From contig NZ_JAIWNB010000013.1 of assembly GCF_020215705.1 (NCBI RefSeq), forward strand, positions 222,316-286,315: a stretch of DNA of 64,000 bases. Reading direction: 5' to 3'. This document shows positions 21,471-30,262 of this stretch, piece after piece. How positions within the stretch are numbered: position 1 is the stretch's first letter; the number at the start of each line of letters is the position of its first letter. This DNA comes from Nonomuraea aurantiaca. GTDB taxonomy: Bacteria; Actinomycetota; Actinomycetes; Streptosporangiales; Streptosporangiaceae. The translations under genes and the position numbers were made by a program. The notes under the pieces were generated by a model that worked only from the letters and a program-made list of their open reading frames with translations, was not told the DNA's origin and ran no database searches.

Positions 21471-21476
21471 TAGAAT
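21471..21476 (+). promoter_or_regulatory. Possible -10 element of the M28 peptidase gene
   Basis: TAGAAT, about 90 bases before the peptidase ATG, resembles an actinobacterial -10 hexamer. No good -35 is visible at the right distance. Confidence 0.3.
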
Positions 21477-21565
21477 GGGGTGATCATCTGACTGGCGGTC
21501 GCCAGGTTCTTCCCGGCTGATGGTGTCCGAATCGCACTACATCCACCGCCAGTTGGAGGAGCCCT

Positions 21566-23134
21566 ATGCGTACCGTCATGCGCGGGGGTGTCTACCGCGC
21601 CCTCACCGTGGTCGCGGCACTCACCCTCGTCCCCGTCCCCGTCGCCGCCCACGCCGACGCCGCCCCCGGCCCTGCCGAGGGGAGGCTGATGGGCTTCCGG
21701 GCCCTCGCGGCGGTCAAGGAGCACCTGCGGGCGTTGCAGCTCCTCGCCGACATCCACCACGGCACCCGCGCGGCGGGCACCCGCGGCCACGAGGCGTCGC
21801 GCGACTACGTGGCCGCCAAGCTGAGGGCCGCCGGTTACCACGTGACCGTGCAGCCGTTCGAGTTCCCCTTCTATCAGGAGAGATCCACCGCGCTGATGGA
21901 GCGGGTCGCCCCGGCGCGCAAGGTCTACACCCCGACCCCGCCCGACGGCTCCACCCTCGGCGAGTTCGCCACGATGAGCTACTCCGGGCGCGGCGACGTC
22001 ATCGCGGCCCTGCAGAACGTCGACCTGGTCCTGCCGCCCGGCCCGGCGCCGAGCACCTCCACGTCCGGCTGCGAGGCCGCCGACTTCGCCGGCTTCACGC
22101 CGGGCAAGATCGCGCTGTTGCAGCGCGGCACCTGCACCTTCCACGTCAAGGCGCGGAACGCCCAGGCGGCGGGCGCCGTGGCCGCGATCATCTTCAACGA
22201 GGGCCAGCCGGGCCGTACCGAGACTCCGCGCGGCAACCTCGGCGAACCGGTCTCCATCCCGGTCGTCGGCGCCTCCTTCGCGGTCGGCCAGGAGCTCGCC
22301 ACGGGGGCGACGGTCCACCTCAAGACCGACACGATCAGCGAGGTACGCACCACCTCCAACGTGATCGCCGACTCCCCGTGGGGCAACCCGAACAAGGTGG
22401 TCATGTCCGGGGCGCATCTGGACTCCGTCCTGGAGGGACCGGGCATCAACGACAATGGCTCGGGCAGCGCGGCGCTCCTGGCCGTCGCCGAGGCGCTCGG
22501 CAAGATCCCCACCCGGAACAAGCTCCGCTTCGCCTGGTGGAGCGCGGAGGAGCTGGGCCTGCTGGGCTCGAAGTTCTACGTGGACCACCTGAGCCCCGCC
22601 CGGCGGAGCCAGATCAAGCTCTACCTCAACTACGACATGATCGCCTCACCGAACTACGCCTTCAAGATCTACGACGGTGACGACTCCGACGCCACGGGTG
22701 AGCCCGCCGGCCCGCCCGGTTCTGCCGAGATCGAGAAGCTGTTCGAGCACTACTACGACCTGCTGGGCCAGGGCCACAACGGCACCGACTTCGACGGCCG
22801 CTCCGACTACGGCCCGTTCATCGCGGCCGGCATCGCCTCCGGCGGCCTGTTCACCGGGGCCGAGGGCATCAAGACGGCCCAGGAGGCGGCCATGTTCGGT
22901 GGTACGGCCGGTCAGCCGTACGACGCGTGCTACCACAAGGCCTGCGACACCACGGCGAACATCAACGACCGGGCTCTCGCGCTGAACACCGGCGCCATCG
23001 CCGCCGCCGCCCTGATCTACGCCTTCAAGCCCATCCTGCCCGGCCCGGCCGCCGCCACCGAAACCGCGGCGAGCTCGGCGGCCACCGCGATCGCCGACCC
23101 CGGCGCCGAGCTTCGCGGAAGAACAAAGCGATAA
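21566..23134 (+). CDS. Secreted M28-family zinc aminopeptidase with PA domain
   Basis: 522 residues with an export signal (about 1-31, basic start, hydrophobic stretch, Ala-rich cleavage site). A PA (protease-associated) domain lies at about 150-255, inside the M28 fold. Zinc ligands are recognisable: His and Asp in SGAHLDS, Asp in NDNGSGS, Glu in AEELGLLGS (preceded by the general-base Glu), Asp in NYDMIAS and His near the C-terminus in ACYHKACD. It should remove N-terminal amino acids from extracellular peptides. ATG 21566 follows GGAGGAG. The last 35 residues are an Ala/Thr-rich tail. Its nearness to the siderophore locus gives no evidence of a shared role. Confidence 0.93.
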   Translation: MRTVMRGGVYRALTVVAALTLVPVPVAAHADAAPGPAEGRLMGFRALAAVKEHLRALQLLADIHHGTRAAGTRGHEASRDYVAAKLRAAGYHVTVQPFEFPFYQERSTALMERVAPARKVYTPTPPDGSTLGEFATMSYSGRGDVIAALQNVDLVLPPGPAPSTSTSGCEAADFAGFTPGKIALLQRGTCTFHVKARNAQAAGAVAAIIFNEGQPGRTETPRGNLGEPVSIPVVGASFAVGQELATGATVHLKTDTISEVRTTSNVIADSPWGNPNKVVMSGAHLDSVLEGPGINDNGSGSAALLAVAEALGKIPTRNKLRFAWWSAEELGLLGSKFYVDHLSPARRSQIKLYLNYDMIASPNYAFKIYDGDDSDATGEPAGPPGSAEIEKLFEHYYDLLGQGHNGTDFDGRSDYGPFIAAGIASGGLFTGAEGIKTAQEAAMFGGTAGQPYDACYHKACDTTANINDRALALNTGAIAAAALIYAFKPILPGPAAATETAASSAATAIADPGAELRGRTKR

Positions 23135-23164
23135 ATCGGCCCCCGCGGCCATCGAACCACCTCA

Positions 23165-23221
23165 GGTACGCGGACGTACCCGTCCATAGGGGGACGCTTG
23201 CCCAGCAGAGGGACGTCCCCC
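23165..23221. promoter_or_regulatory. Two inverted repeats ahead of the CopD-CtaG gene
   Basis: GGTACG-CGGA-CGTACC (23165-23180) is a perfect 6-bp hairpin. GGGGGACG (23189-23196) pairs with CGTCCCCC (23214-23221) around a 17-base loop. Either could be a terminator for the peptidase gene or a regulator or RNA element for the copper-related gene that starts at 23239. No known metal-regulator consensus was recognised. Confidence 0.5.
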
Positions 23222-23238
23222 GACAAAGGAGGACGCTG

Positions 23239-25164
23239 GTGCTGTCATCCGGGCGTCGGGCCCTGTTATACGCCGGTGTAGCCATCGCGGTCGGCGTCCT
23301 GGCGCTGGTAGGCGCGTTATGGGTCGGCGGAGGCGGACCGCCGCCGCCGATCAAGGGGCTGCCGACACCCGATCCGCTGACCGTCTGGGGAGTGCCGCTG
23401 GCCCGGCTGGCGCTGGATCTGTGCTCCGTCGCCACGGTGGGGACGCTGGTCGCCGGGGCAATCCTGGCCCCGCGCGACGCGCCGGAGGCGAGCGCCTGCG
23501 TACGCGCCGCGGGCGGCTGGGCACTGGGATGGGCGGTCTGCGCGCTGCTGACCTACCTCCTGACGCTCGCGAACATCCTCAGCCTCCCGGCGAGCCAGGT
23601 GGCCGGCGACTTCACCCTGCTGAACTTCGGCACCACCCTCCCCCAGACGCAGGCCATGCTCGTGGTGACATGCACGGCCACGGTCGTGGTGCTCGGCTCC
23701 TCGCGGGTACAGGACGGCCGGCGGCCCCGGTGGGCGGGGGCCCTGCTCGCGGCCGCCGCGTTCGGCCTGCTGCCGCCCGCCTACGTCGGTCACGCGGCCT
23801 CGGCCGGAGATCACGATGTCGCGGTCTCCGCGCTGATGACGCACCTGCTCACGGCGGCCGTGTGGGTCGGCGGCCTGGCGGCCGTGCTGGTCCACTTCCG
23901 CCGCTCGGACCGGCTCGCCGGCGTCGTCGCCCGATTCAGCACGCTGGCCCTGTGCTGCTTCGTCGCGGTGACCGTGTCCGGCGTGGCCGGCGCCTGGGTC
24001 CGGCTGGACTCGGTGCCGCAGCTGTGGACGACGAGGTACGGCACGCTCGTCCTGGCCAAGGTGACCGCGCTGGTGGCCTTGGGCGTCATCGGGTGGATCC
24101 ACCGCCGCCGGACCATCGCCGGGATCGCCGAACGCCCCACCCGAGGCACCTTCGTCCGGCTGGCCACCGGCGAGATCGTGGTGATGGCGGCGGCCATGGG
24201 CCTGGCCGTCGGCCTGTCGCGCTCCGCGCCGCCGACCACCGGCAGCCACGACGACCTGCTGGGCTACAACCTGGCGCCCTACTCGGTCGGCCACCTGATC
24301 ACCGAGGTCCGGCCGAACCCGCTGGTCCTGCTCGCCCTGGCGCTGCCGGTCATCGGCTATCTGGCCGGGCTGCGCCGGCTCGCCCGCGCCGGCGTGCCGT
24401 GGCCGGTGAGCCGGACGATCGCCTGGTTCGCCGGGGTGGCGGTGCTGGCGGTGGTGCTCGCCGGCGGCGTGAGCGCCTACGCGCGGGCGATGCCGTCGGC
24501 GCACGCGCTGCAGTACACGGTGCTCAACGTGATCGGCCCGCTGCTGCTGGCCTTCGGGGCGCCGCTGACGCTGACCGCGCGGGCCATCACACCCGGCTCA
24601 CAGTACGGCGACGTCGCCTCGGTCATCCTGAACAGTCCCCTGGCCAGGCGGCTCACTCATCCGATGACCCTCGTGGCCATCTACGTCCTGCCGGTCCTCG
24701 TCCTGTACGGCACCGGGTGGCTGGCCTGGTCGGTCACCAACCAGGCGGTCCACCTGCTCACCCAGGGCCTGTTCTTCGGCACCGGGCTGCTGTGCTGCTG
24801 GGTGCTGGCCGGGGTCGACCCGCTGCCCCGGCCGATCGCCCGGGGGGATCGCACGCGGGTGCTCGCCGCCGTCGTCGCGGCACAGGTCTTGGCCGGCCTG
24901 CTCCTGCTGTACGGGCCGGTGCTGGCCGGGGACTGGTTCGCGCAGGTGACCCCGCGCGGCGCGCCGGGCGTGGCGGCCGGGCAATGGCTGGCCGGCCTGA
25001 TCTACCTGGCCCTGCCCGTGGCCGCCCTCGCCCTCCTGGCCGTACGGCCGACCCGGTCGCGGAAGAGCACGGGGACGGGCTCAGTCCCACGGCTGCCGGT
25101 ACGACGGCTGGTAAGCGTGCAGCCGCAGCCGCAGGGTCAGCGTGACGGTGGTGCCGGCCGGTAG
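23239..25164 (+). CDS. Fused CopD copper-resistance / CtaG cytochrome oxidase assembly membrane protein
   Basis: 641 residues with about 14-16 membrane segments. The N-terminal half has a CopD-like region (GHAASAGDHDVAVSALMTHL with conserved His, about residues 190-350). The C-terminal half matches Caa3-type CtaG assembly factors (PSAHALQYTVLNVIGPLLLA, then MTLVAIYVLPVLVLYGTG). This fusion is common in actinobacteria and is thought to move copper across the membrane for cytochrome oxidase maturation or copper handling. GTG 23239 is fixed by AAAGGAGG six bases upstream; the frame stays open further upstream but runs through the peptidase gene and a hairpin region. The last 84 bases overlap the convergent hydrolase-like gene. 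Confidence 0.9.
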   Translation: MLSSGRRALLYAGVAIAVGVLALVGALWVGGGGPPPPIKGLPTPDPLTVWGVPLARLALDLCSVATVGTLVAGAILAPRDAPEASACVRAAGGWALGWAVCALLTYLLTLANILSLPASQVAGDFTLLNFGTTLPQTQAMLVVTCTATVVVLGSSRVQDGRRPRWAGALLAAAAFGLLPPAYVGHAASAGDHDVAVSALMTHLLTAAVWVGGLAAVLVHFRRSDRLAGVVARFSTLALCCFVAVTVSGVAGAWVRLDSVPQLWTTRYGTLVLAKVTALVALGVIGWIHRRRTIAGIAERPTRGTFVRLATGEIVVMAAAMGLAVGLSRSAPPTTGSHDDLLGYNLAPYSVGHLITEVRPNPLVLLALALPVIGYLAGLRRLARAGVPWPVSRTIAWFAGVAVLAVVLAGGVSAYARAMPSAHALQYTVLNVIGPLLLAFGAPLTLTARAITPGSQYGDVASVILNSPLARRLTHPMTLVAIYVLPVLVLYGTGWLAWSVTNQAVHLLTQGLFFGTGLLCCWVLAGVDPLPRPIARGDRTRVLAAVVAAQVLAGLLLLYGPVLAGDWFAQVTPRGAPGVAAGQWLAGLIYLALPVAALALLAVRPTRSRKSTGTGSVPRLPVRRLVSVQPQPQGQRDGGAGR

Positions 25165-27012
25165 CTCCACCGTGAGATGCGGGCCGCCGACCGTGACCTC
25201 GGTGGTCGACGGCACCGGCTGGTGGTGGATGTACTCGGTGTCGCGGCCGGTCCAGCCGGGCTCGGCCCCGGTCGCGACGGCGGTGACGATCTCGTGCTCG
25301 CCGAACGCCCCCGCCTGGACGATGAGCACCCGGTCGTCCGTGGCCGAGAGGTTGACCAGCGTGACCACGGTGGCCTCCGGCTCGATCGCGCTGACCAGCG
25401 CGGCGACCTGCTCCGGCACGCCGGGGCGGCGGCGTTCGGCGTCGAAGTAGCGGACCCTGGCCTGCTGCAGGCCGCCGTTGTAGATGACCTGCGGGCCGCC
25501 CCACATCGTCTGCGCCAGCGCCTCGGTCACCACCGGGTTGACGTTCTGCCACAGGTGGATCGCCTCCTCCGGCAGATCCCGGTCGGCGTTGGCGAGCAGC
25601 AGGGCGACGCGACGCCGGGCCTGGGCGTGCGCGGCGGCGAGGATCCGCTGGGGATAGTCCGGATTGTCGCCGCAGAGATAGGCGTACCACGGCTCCTCGT
25701 GCCCGGCCTCCTCCTTGTCGCGGAACGGCCGTACCGTCGCCCAGTCATACCCGGCCGCGGCGCGCAGCGCGTCCAGGCGGGCCCGGTCCTCGGGCGCGCC
25801 GGTGTGGTGCCACAGCGCGAGCGGGACCGAGGTCTGGATCGGGTTGTAGTCGAACCAGCCTCTGTCGCTGTGCCGGTAGGGCACGAGCAGGGTGGGGGTG
25901 TCCACGTCCGAGCCGAGATGAGCGCGCCAGCGGCCCTGGTTGGCCGAGTCGCTCTGGCTGAACGGCAGCTGGACGCCCAGGTCGATGATCGCGTCCAGCA
26001 GCGACCGGACCAGGTCGAGGTAGCGGTCGTCGCGCGTGGCCAGCGCGGCGCTGAGCGCGCCGACGGCGGTCGCCTGGCCGACGCTGTACATGCCGTGCGG
26101 CCAGGTCCAGCCGTAGTGCCCGCCGTACCAGCGCCCGTCCAACTGGCTGCCGACCACACCGTCCAGGCCGACGTTGTCCGGGACGATCCCGCCGTTCTCC
26201 TCGGCCCGGCGCTGCCAGGCTCCGACGTACTCGCGCAGCCAGCCGGCGTATCGCTCGTCGCCGGAGACCAGGAAGGCGTTGCAGACCAGGCCGGCCACGC
26301 TCAGGTTGCCGGCCGCGTCGCCACGGCCCAGGCGCTCGCGCATCTCCGCGCCCAGCCGCGGATCCTCGGCGAGCGGCGGCACCGGCGCGTCGGCCGGGAC
26401 CAGCCAGTCCAGCGGGTAGCCGTACTGCGCGGCCTCGGCCTCGGTCCAGGGATAGGCGGGCGTGTCGGACACCCCGTCGCGCGCTCCCCCGCTGCCGTTG
26501 TGCGGGGCCTTGATGATGCGGTGGACCGGGTCGTAGTTGTCCGGGTTCGGCCGGTCCGGGAGATAGAGATCGGCGAACCGGGTCGCCCGCTCCGCCCAGG
26601 CCGCCGGGTCGGCGGCGGTGAGGAAGTAGGTGAAGAGCAGGCTCTCGCCCTGGTGGAACCAGTCGTAGCCGATCTCGAACTCGTCGGCGAACATGCCGAG
26701 CTCGGTCATCTGGGCCACCACGCCCTCCCAGTGGTGGGCGCACGCCGGGAGCAGGTCGTCCGCGCCGCCCAGCAGGTAGAGCTGGGGCCAGTTGAAGAAC
26801 GGTTCGAAGAAGTCGTCCGCGCCGTCGCGGCTGGACAGCCGGCCGGAGTAGCGCAGCGAGCCGTCAGGCCGGGTGTAGCGGGAGGAGAACAGCCGCCACC
26901 CGCTGTCCAGCAGGTCGAACAGCGCGCGCTGGGACAGCGCCCAGGCCGGTGGCTCGATGACGGGGACGCTCGCCGTGACAACGGGCGGGCGCCGGGCGGA
27001 GCTGTCGGTCAT
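25081..27012 (-). CDS. Unrecognised hydrolase-like protein of a sugar-uptake operon
   Basis: 643-residue soluble protein with no export signal. I do not recognise the family. It is rich in aromatic/acidic motifs typical of alpha/alpha-barrel carbohydrate enzymes: DDFFEPFFNWPQLYLLGG, EFEIGYDWFHQGE and WYGGHYGWTWPHGMYSVGQA. The last 110 residues look like a beta-sandwich ending in repeated Thr-Val strands. It is the last gene of an operon with a sugar-type binding protein and two permeases, so an intracellular glycosidase acting on the imported oligosaccharide is likely; this is inference. ATG 27012 has GAGGAG ten bases upstream; an ATG at 27030 overlapping the permease stop (ATGA) is also possible. 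Confidence 0.7.
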   Translation of the reverse strand: MTDSSARRPPVVTASVPVIEPPAWALSQRALFDLLDSGWRLFSSRYTRPDGSLRYSGRLSSRDGADDFFEPFFNWPQLYLLGGADDLLPACAHHWEGVVAQMTELGMFADEFEIGYDWFHQGESLLFTYFLTAADPAAWAERATRFADLYLPDRPNPDNYDPVHRIIKAPHNGSGGARDGVSDTPAYPWTEAEAAQYGYPLDWLVPADAPVPPLAEDPRLGAEMRERLGRGDAAGNLSVAGLVCNAFLVSGDERYAGWLREYVGAWQRRAEENGGIVPDNVGLDGVVGSQLDGRWYGGHYGWTWPHGMYSVGQATAVGALSAALATRDDRYLDLVRSLLDAIIDLGVQLPFSQSDSANQGRWRAHLGSDVDTPTLLVPYRHSDRGWFDYNPIQTSVPLALWHHTGAPEDRARLDALRAAAGYDWATVRPFRDKEEAGHEEPWYAYLCGDNPDYPQRILAAAHAQARRRVALLLANADRDLPEEAIHLWQNVNPVVTEALAQTMWGGPQVIYNGGLQQARVRYFDAERRRPGVPEQVAALVSAIEPEATVVTLVNLSATDDRVLIVQAGAFGEHEIVTAVATGAEPGWTGRDTEYIHHQPVPSTTEVTVGGPHLTVELPAGTTVTLTLRLRLHAYQPSYRQPWD

Positions 27013-27026
27013 ATGGTGGGTACTCC

Positions 27027-27917
27027 TCATCCCTTGGTCGCCCCGGCGGTGAGCCCGGCGACCAGGAAGCGCTGAGAGAACAGGAACACCAGCAACACCG
27101 GCGCGATGGAGACCAGGGTGGCCAGCACGAGTTCGGGCGGCTGCACCTCGGCGTTGGCACCGACGACGGGGTTGAAGGTGGGGGTCGCGGCCAGCATCTG
27201 CGTCAGGCCGACCTGCATGGGGTAGTTGTCGCTGTTCGGCAGCATCACGTACGGCAGGAAGAAGTTGTTCCAGTTGTTGACGAAGCTGAAGAAGGCGACC
27301 AGCGCGACCACCGGCTTGGCCAGCGGGAGCGCCACCCGGAAGAAGGTCGCGGTCTCGCCGCAGCCGTCCAGCCGGGCCGCGTCCAGCAGGTCGCCGGGGA
27401 CGCTGGTGGAGAAGTAGATGTAGGTCAGGTACACGCCGAAGGGGAAGAACGCCATCGGCAGCACGACCGAGGCCGTCTTGTTGACCAGCCCGAGGTAGCT
27501 GAGCTCCAGGAAGATCGGCAGCACCAGAGCGGTTGCCGGCATCAGCATCACCACCAGGGTGACGATGAGCAGCAGCCGGCGCCCGCCGAACCGCATGAGC
27601 GCCATCGCGTAGCCGGCCGGGATGCCGACCAGCAGGGTCAGCGCCACCGAGAGCGCCGAGTAGACGACGGAGTTCGTCATCCACGTCAGCACCGCTCCGT
27701 CCTGGAAGGACATGAGGTGCTGCCAGTTCGTGACGAGCGTGCCGATCGAGCCGGGTGACAGCGGGTTGGCGTGGATCAGGTCGGCCGGGCTCTTGGTCGA
27801 GGCGAGCAGCAGCCACACCATCGGCAGGACGAAGAACAGCGCGAAGGCCAGCAGCAGGACGGCGACCAGCGCCCGGCCGGCCATCCTGACGACGCCGGGC
27901 CGTTGATCAGTCCGCAT
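27027..27917 (-). CDS. Carbohydrate ABC transporter permease (MalG type)
   Basis: 296 residues, six membrane segments. The EAA-type loop DAARLDGCGETATFFRVALPL, which docks the ATPase, is clear near residue 190. Together with the MalF-type permease it forms the channel of a CUT1-class sugar importer. ATG 27917 overlaps the upstream permease by 11 bases and has GGAGG upstream. No ATPase gene lies in the operon; in actinobacteria many such importers share a multitask ATPase such as MsiK encoded elsewhere. Confidence 0.93.
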   Translation of the reverse strand: MRTDQRPGVVRMAGRALVAVLLLAFALFFVLPMVWLLLASTKSPADLIHANPLSPGSIGTLVTNWQHLMSFQDGAVLTWMTNSVVYSALSVALTLLVGIPAGYAMALMRFGGRRLLLIVTLVVMLMPATALVLPIFLELSYLGLVNKTASVVLPMAFFPFGVYLTYIYFSTSVPGDLLDAARLDGCGETATFFRVALPLAKPVVALVAFFSFVNNWNNFFLPYVMLPNSDNYPMQVGLTQMLAATPTFNPVVGANAEVQPPELVLATLVSIAPVLLVFLFSQRFLVAGLTAGATKG

Positions 27918-28794
27918 CGAAGAGACCTCCCCGCGCGACGAACAGCCCGGCGCAGCACAGCGCCACGATGAGCAGGTCGATCGCGATCGCCGCCGAGCCG
28001 TTGAAGTCGTTCTGGTCGAAGGCGTACAGATAGGCGAGCTGGTTGAGCGAGTAGTCGGTCCCGACCACCCCGAACCCGGCCTGCGAGACGAGCTGCGGCT
28101 CGACGAAGAGCTGCGTGCCCGCGGCGAGGGACAGGATCAGCATGTAGACGATCCACTTGCGCAGCATCGGCAGTTGCACCCGCAGCGCCGTCTTCACCGG
28201 CCCGGCGCCGTCCACCCGCGCCGCCTCGATCACCGTGTACGGGATGCTGTTCAACGCGCCGTACATGACCGTGATCCAGCCGCCCGCGCCGGTCCAGAAG
28301 GCGATGATCGTGAAGATCCAGGGCAGGTGCCCCGGCGCGATCACCTGCACGAACGTGTCACCCCACAGCGAGCGGACGAGGCCGTCGACCGGGCTCACGG
28401 AGGGGTCCAGCATGAACAGCCAGAGCAGCACGCTCGACGCGCCGGCCAGCGCGCCCGGCACGTAGTAGACGAACCGCAGCGCGGCCCGCGACCAGCGCGA
28501 GGCGAGCCGGTGCACCACGAGCGCGAGCAGCAGGACGAGCACGGTCAGGGTGACCAGCCACAGCACGAGGTAGGTGGCCACATGCCCGACCGCGGCCACG
28601 AACCGGTAGTCCTGGGCGGTACGCAGGAAGTTGCCGATCCCGGCGAAGCGCCCCTCGCCGTCGGTGAACGCCAGATTGAGCGCGTACACCGTGGGCGCGA
28701 TGCCGAACGCGACCAGGAGCACCACGTACCCGGAGACGAAGACGTGCCCGGCGGCAGGCCGCCAGGAACGACTCCGCACGTGCGTAACGCTCAC
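27907..28794 (-). CDS. Carbohydrate ABC transporter permease (MalF type)
   Basis: 295 residues, six membrane segments, with the EAA-type motif EAARVDGAGPVKTALRVQLPM near residue 190. GTG 28794 overlaps the stop of the binding-protein gene (GTGA), so the two are translationally coupled. It partners with the MalG-type permease downstream. Confidence 0.92.
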   Translation of the reverse strand: MSVTHVRSRSWRPAAGHVFVSGYVVLLVAFGIAPTVYALNLAFTDGEGRFAGIGNFLRTAQDYRFVAAVGHVATYLVLWLVTLTVLVLLLALVVHRLASRWSRAALRFVYYVPGALAGASSVLLWLFMLDPSVSPVDGLVRSLWGDTFVQVIAPGHLPWIFTIIAFWTGAGGWITVMYGALNSIPYTVIEAARVDGAGPVKTALRVQLPMLRKWIVYMLILSLAAGTQLFVEPQLVSQAGFGVVGTDYSLNQLAYLYAFDQNDFNGSAAIAIDLLIVALCCAGLFVARGGLFDAD

Positions 28795-30161
28795 TTGGTG
28801 ACCTGGTATCCGGACACCTGGGCCTGCTGCTCGATCGCCGTCTGCCAGTCCGGCAGCAGCGACTCGATGGTCTTACCGGCGGTCTGGCCGGGAATGACGG
28901 TCTTGGCCCAGATCGCCTCCTGGCTGAACTCGGGCGAGCCCCAGCCGGACCAGACCTGTCCGGCCGCGGCGGCGATCGGAGCAGAGATGTCGCCCGCGTA
29001 GTAACCGCTGTCCTGCTGCTTCTTGATCCACTTCGCCGCGGCGGCCGAGAAGGCGGGGTAGCCCGGCGAGAGGGCGACCTGGTACTCGTCGGCGGTGGCG
29101 ACCCAGCTGATGAAGTCCTTGGCCGCCTTCAGGCGCGCGGTGTGCCGCGACAGCCACCAGGTGCCGCCGCCGACGTTGCCGGTCACCGGCTGGGCCTGGT
29201 CCGCCCAGTGCAGCGCGTCGCCGACCGCGAGCTCGCCCTTCGGGGTCTTGATCGTCCCCTGGAACACCGCTCCGCCGTACCAGGCCGGGCCGGGCAGCAT
29301 GAGCACCTTGTCGCCCTGGTTCTTGACGAAGTCGGGGCCGAACAGCGGCAGCATGGACATCGTCTTGTTCGCGACGAGCTTGTCCAGCATCCGCGCGGTC
29401 CGTACGCACTTGGCGTCCGTCGCCTTGACGGTGATCGCCTTGGCGCCGGTGACCTGGTTGGCCGGGCACTCGCCGCCCCACATGTAGATCTCCGGCGCCC
29501 ACGCGTCACCGGCCGTGCCGATGATGTATCCCGGGTGCTCGGCGGCCACCTTCTCGCCCAGCGCCGCGTACTCCTCCCACGTCTTGGGCACCGGGTAGCC
29601 GAACTTGTCGAGCAGCTTCTTGTTGTACCAGAGCACCACCTGGGCCAGGTCGTTGCGCAGGCAGTAAACCGTGCCGTCGACGGCGCACACGTCGAGCGCG
29701 CCCTTGGCGAAGCCGCCGAGTGTGGCGTCGTCGAGCAGGCCCTTGTTCAGCGGGGCGACGAAGGCGTCGTCGCCCTGCGAGGCCCAGGAGGCGGTGTTGT
29801 TGTCGGTGGTGAACACGACGTCGGGCCAGCCCTCGCCGGCCCGGTTGAACAGCTGCACCTTGGTCTTGAGGGTGTTGGAGCCGTTGGCGTTGCCGTCGTA
29901 GGTGACGATGTCCAGCGGCACGCCGGGGTGCGCCGTCTGGTAGGCCTTCGCGGCGTCGAGCCGGGTGGAGTCCACCCAGACCACGAGCTTGCCGTCCTTC
30001 TGCTCGGCCGTGGTGAATCCGTACGGGGAAGCGGCGCCGGTGGGCTTCGTCGAAGCCGTGGGGTTGGGGGGACCGCAGGCCGCGACGGCGAGAAGAACCG
30101 CCGCGGCAGCGGTGGCCGCAGGCACCGCACGGCGGTACGCGGCATGACTGCGTCGTCTCAT
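28791..30161 (-). CDS. Sugar-binding lipoprotein of the ABC importer
   Basis: 456-residue family 1 solute-binding protein. The signal peptide ends in a lipobox VAAC (Cys about 29), followed by a Thr/Ser/Pro linker, so it is anchored outside the membrane. Features of sugar binders are visible: NRAGEGWPDVVFTTDN, KTWEEYAALGEKVA and DFISWVATADEYQVALSPG. The substrate cannot be read from sequence. ATG 30161 has GGAGG upstream. First gene of the operon; a divergent GntR regulator starts 101 bases away. Confidence 0.92.
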   Translation of the reverse strand: MRRRSHAAYRRAVPAATAAAAVLLAVAACGPPNPTASTKPTGAASPYGFTTAEQKDGKLVVWVDSTRLDAAKAYQTAHPGVPLDIVTYDGNANGSNTLKTKVQLFNRAGEGWPDVVFTTDNNTASWASQGDDAFVAPLNKGLLDDATLGGFAKGALDVCAVDGTVYCLRNDLAQVVLWYNKKLLDKFGYPVPKTWEEYAALGEKVAAEHPGYIIGTAGDAWAPEIYMWGGECPANQVTGAKAITVKATDAKCVRTARMLDKLVANKTMSMLPLFGPDFVKNQGDKVLMLPGPAWYGGAVFQGTIKTPKGELAVGDALHWADQAQPVTGNVGGGTWWLSRHTARLKAAKDFISWVATADEYQVALSPGYPAFSAAAAKWIKKQQDSGYYAGDISAPIAAAAGQVWSGWGSPEFSQEAIWAKTVIPGQTAGKTIESLLPDWQTAIEQQAQVSGYQVTK

Positions 30162-30191
30162 AGGGCCTCCGTTAACGCCATGTTTCGAGAT

Positions 30192-30213
30192 ATGACATCA
30201 TACGAATGACGTC
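30192..30213. promoter_or_regulatory. Candidate GntR operator in the divergent promoter region
   Basis: ATGACATC (30192-30199) and ATGACGTC (30206-30213) form a direct repeat 14 bases apart in an A/T-rich patch between the binding-protein and GntR genes. A -10-like TATACT for the GntR gene lies at 30226-30231. Repeats in such a spacer are expected for a regulator controlling both directions; no binding consensus was recognised. Confidence 0.4.
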
Positions 30214-30262
30214 TACACAATGGCCTATACTCAAGGCGCTGTCGTGATCAAGGGAGGGCACG

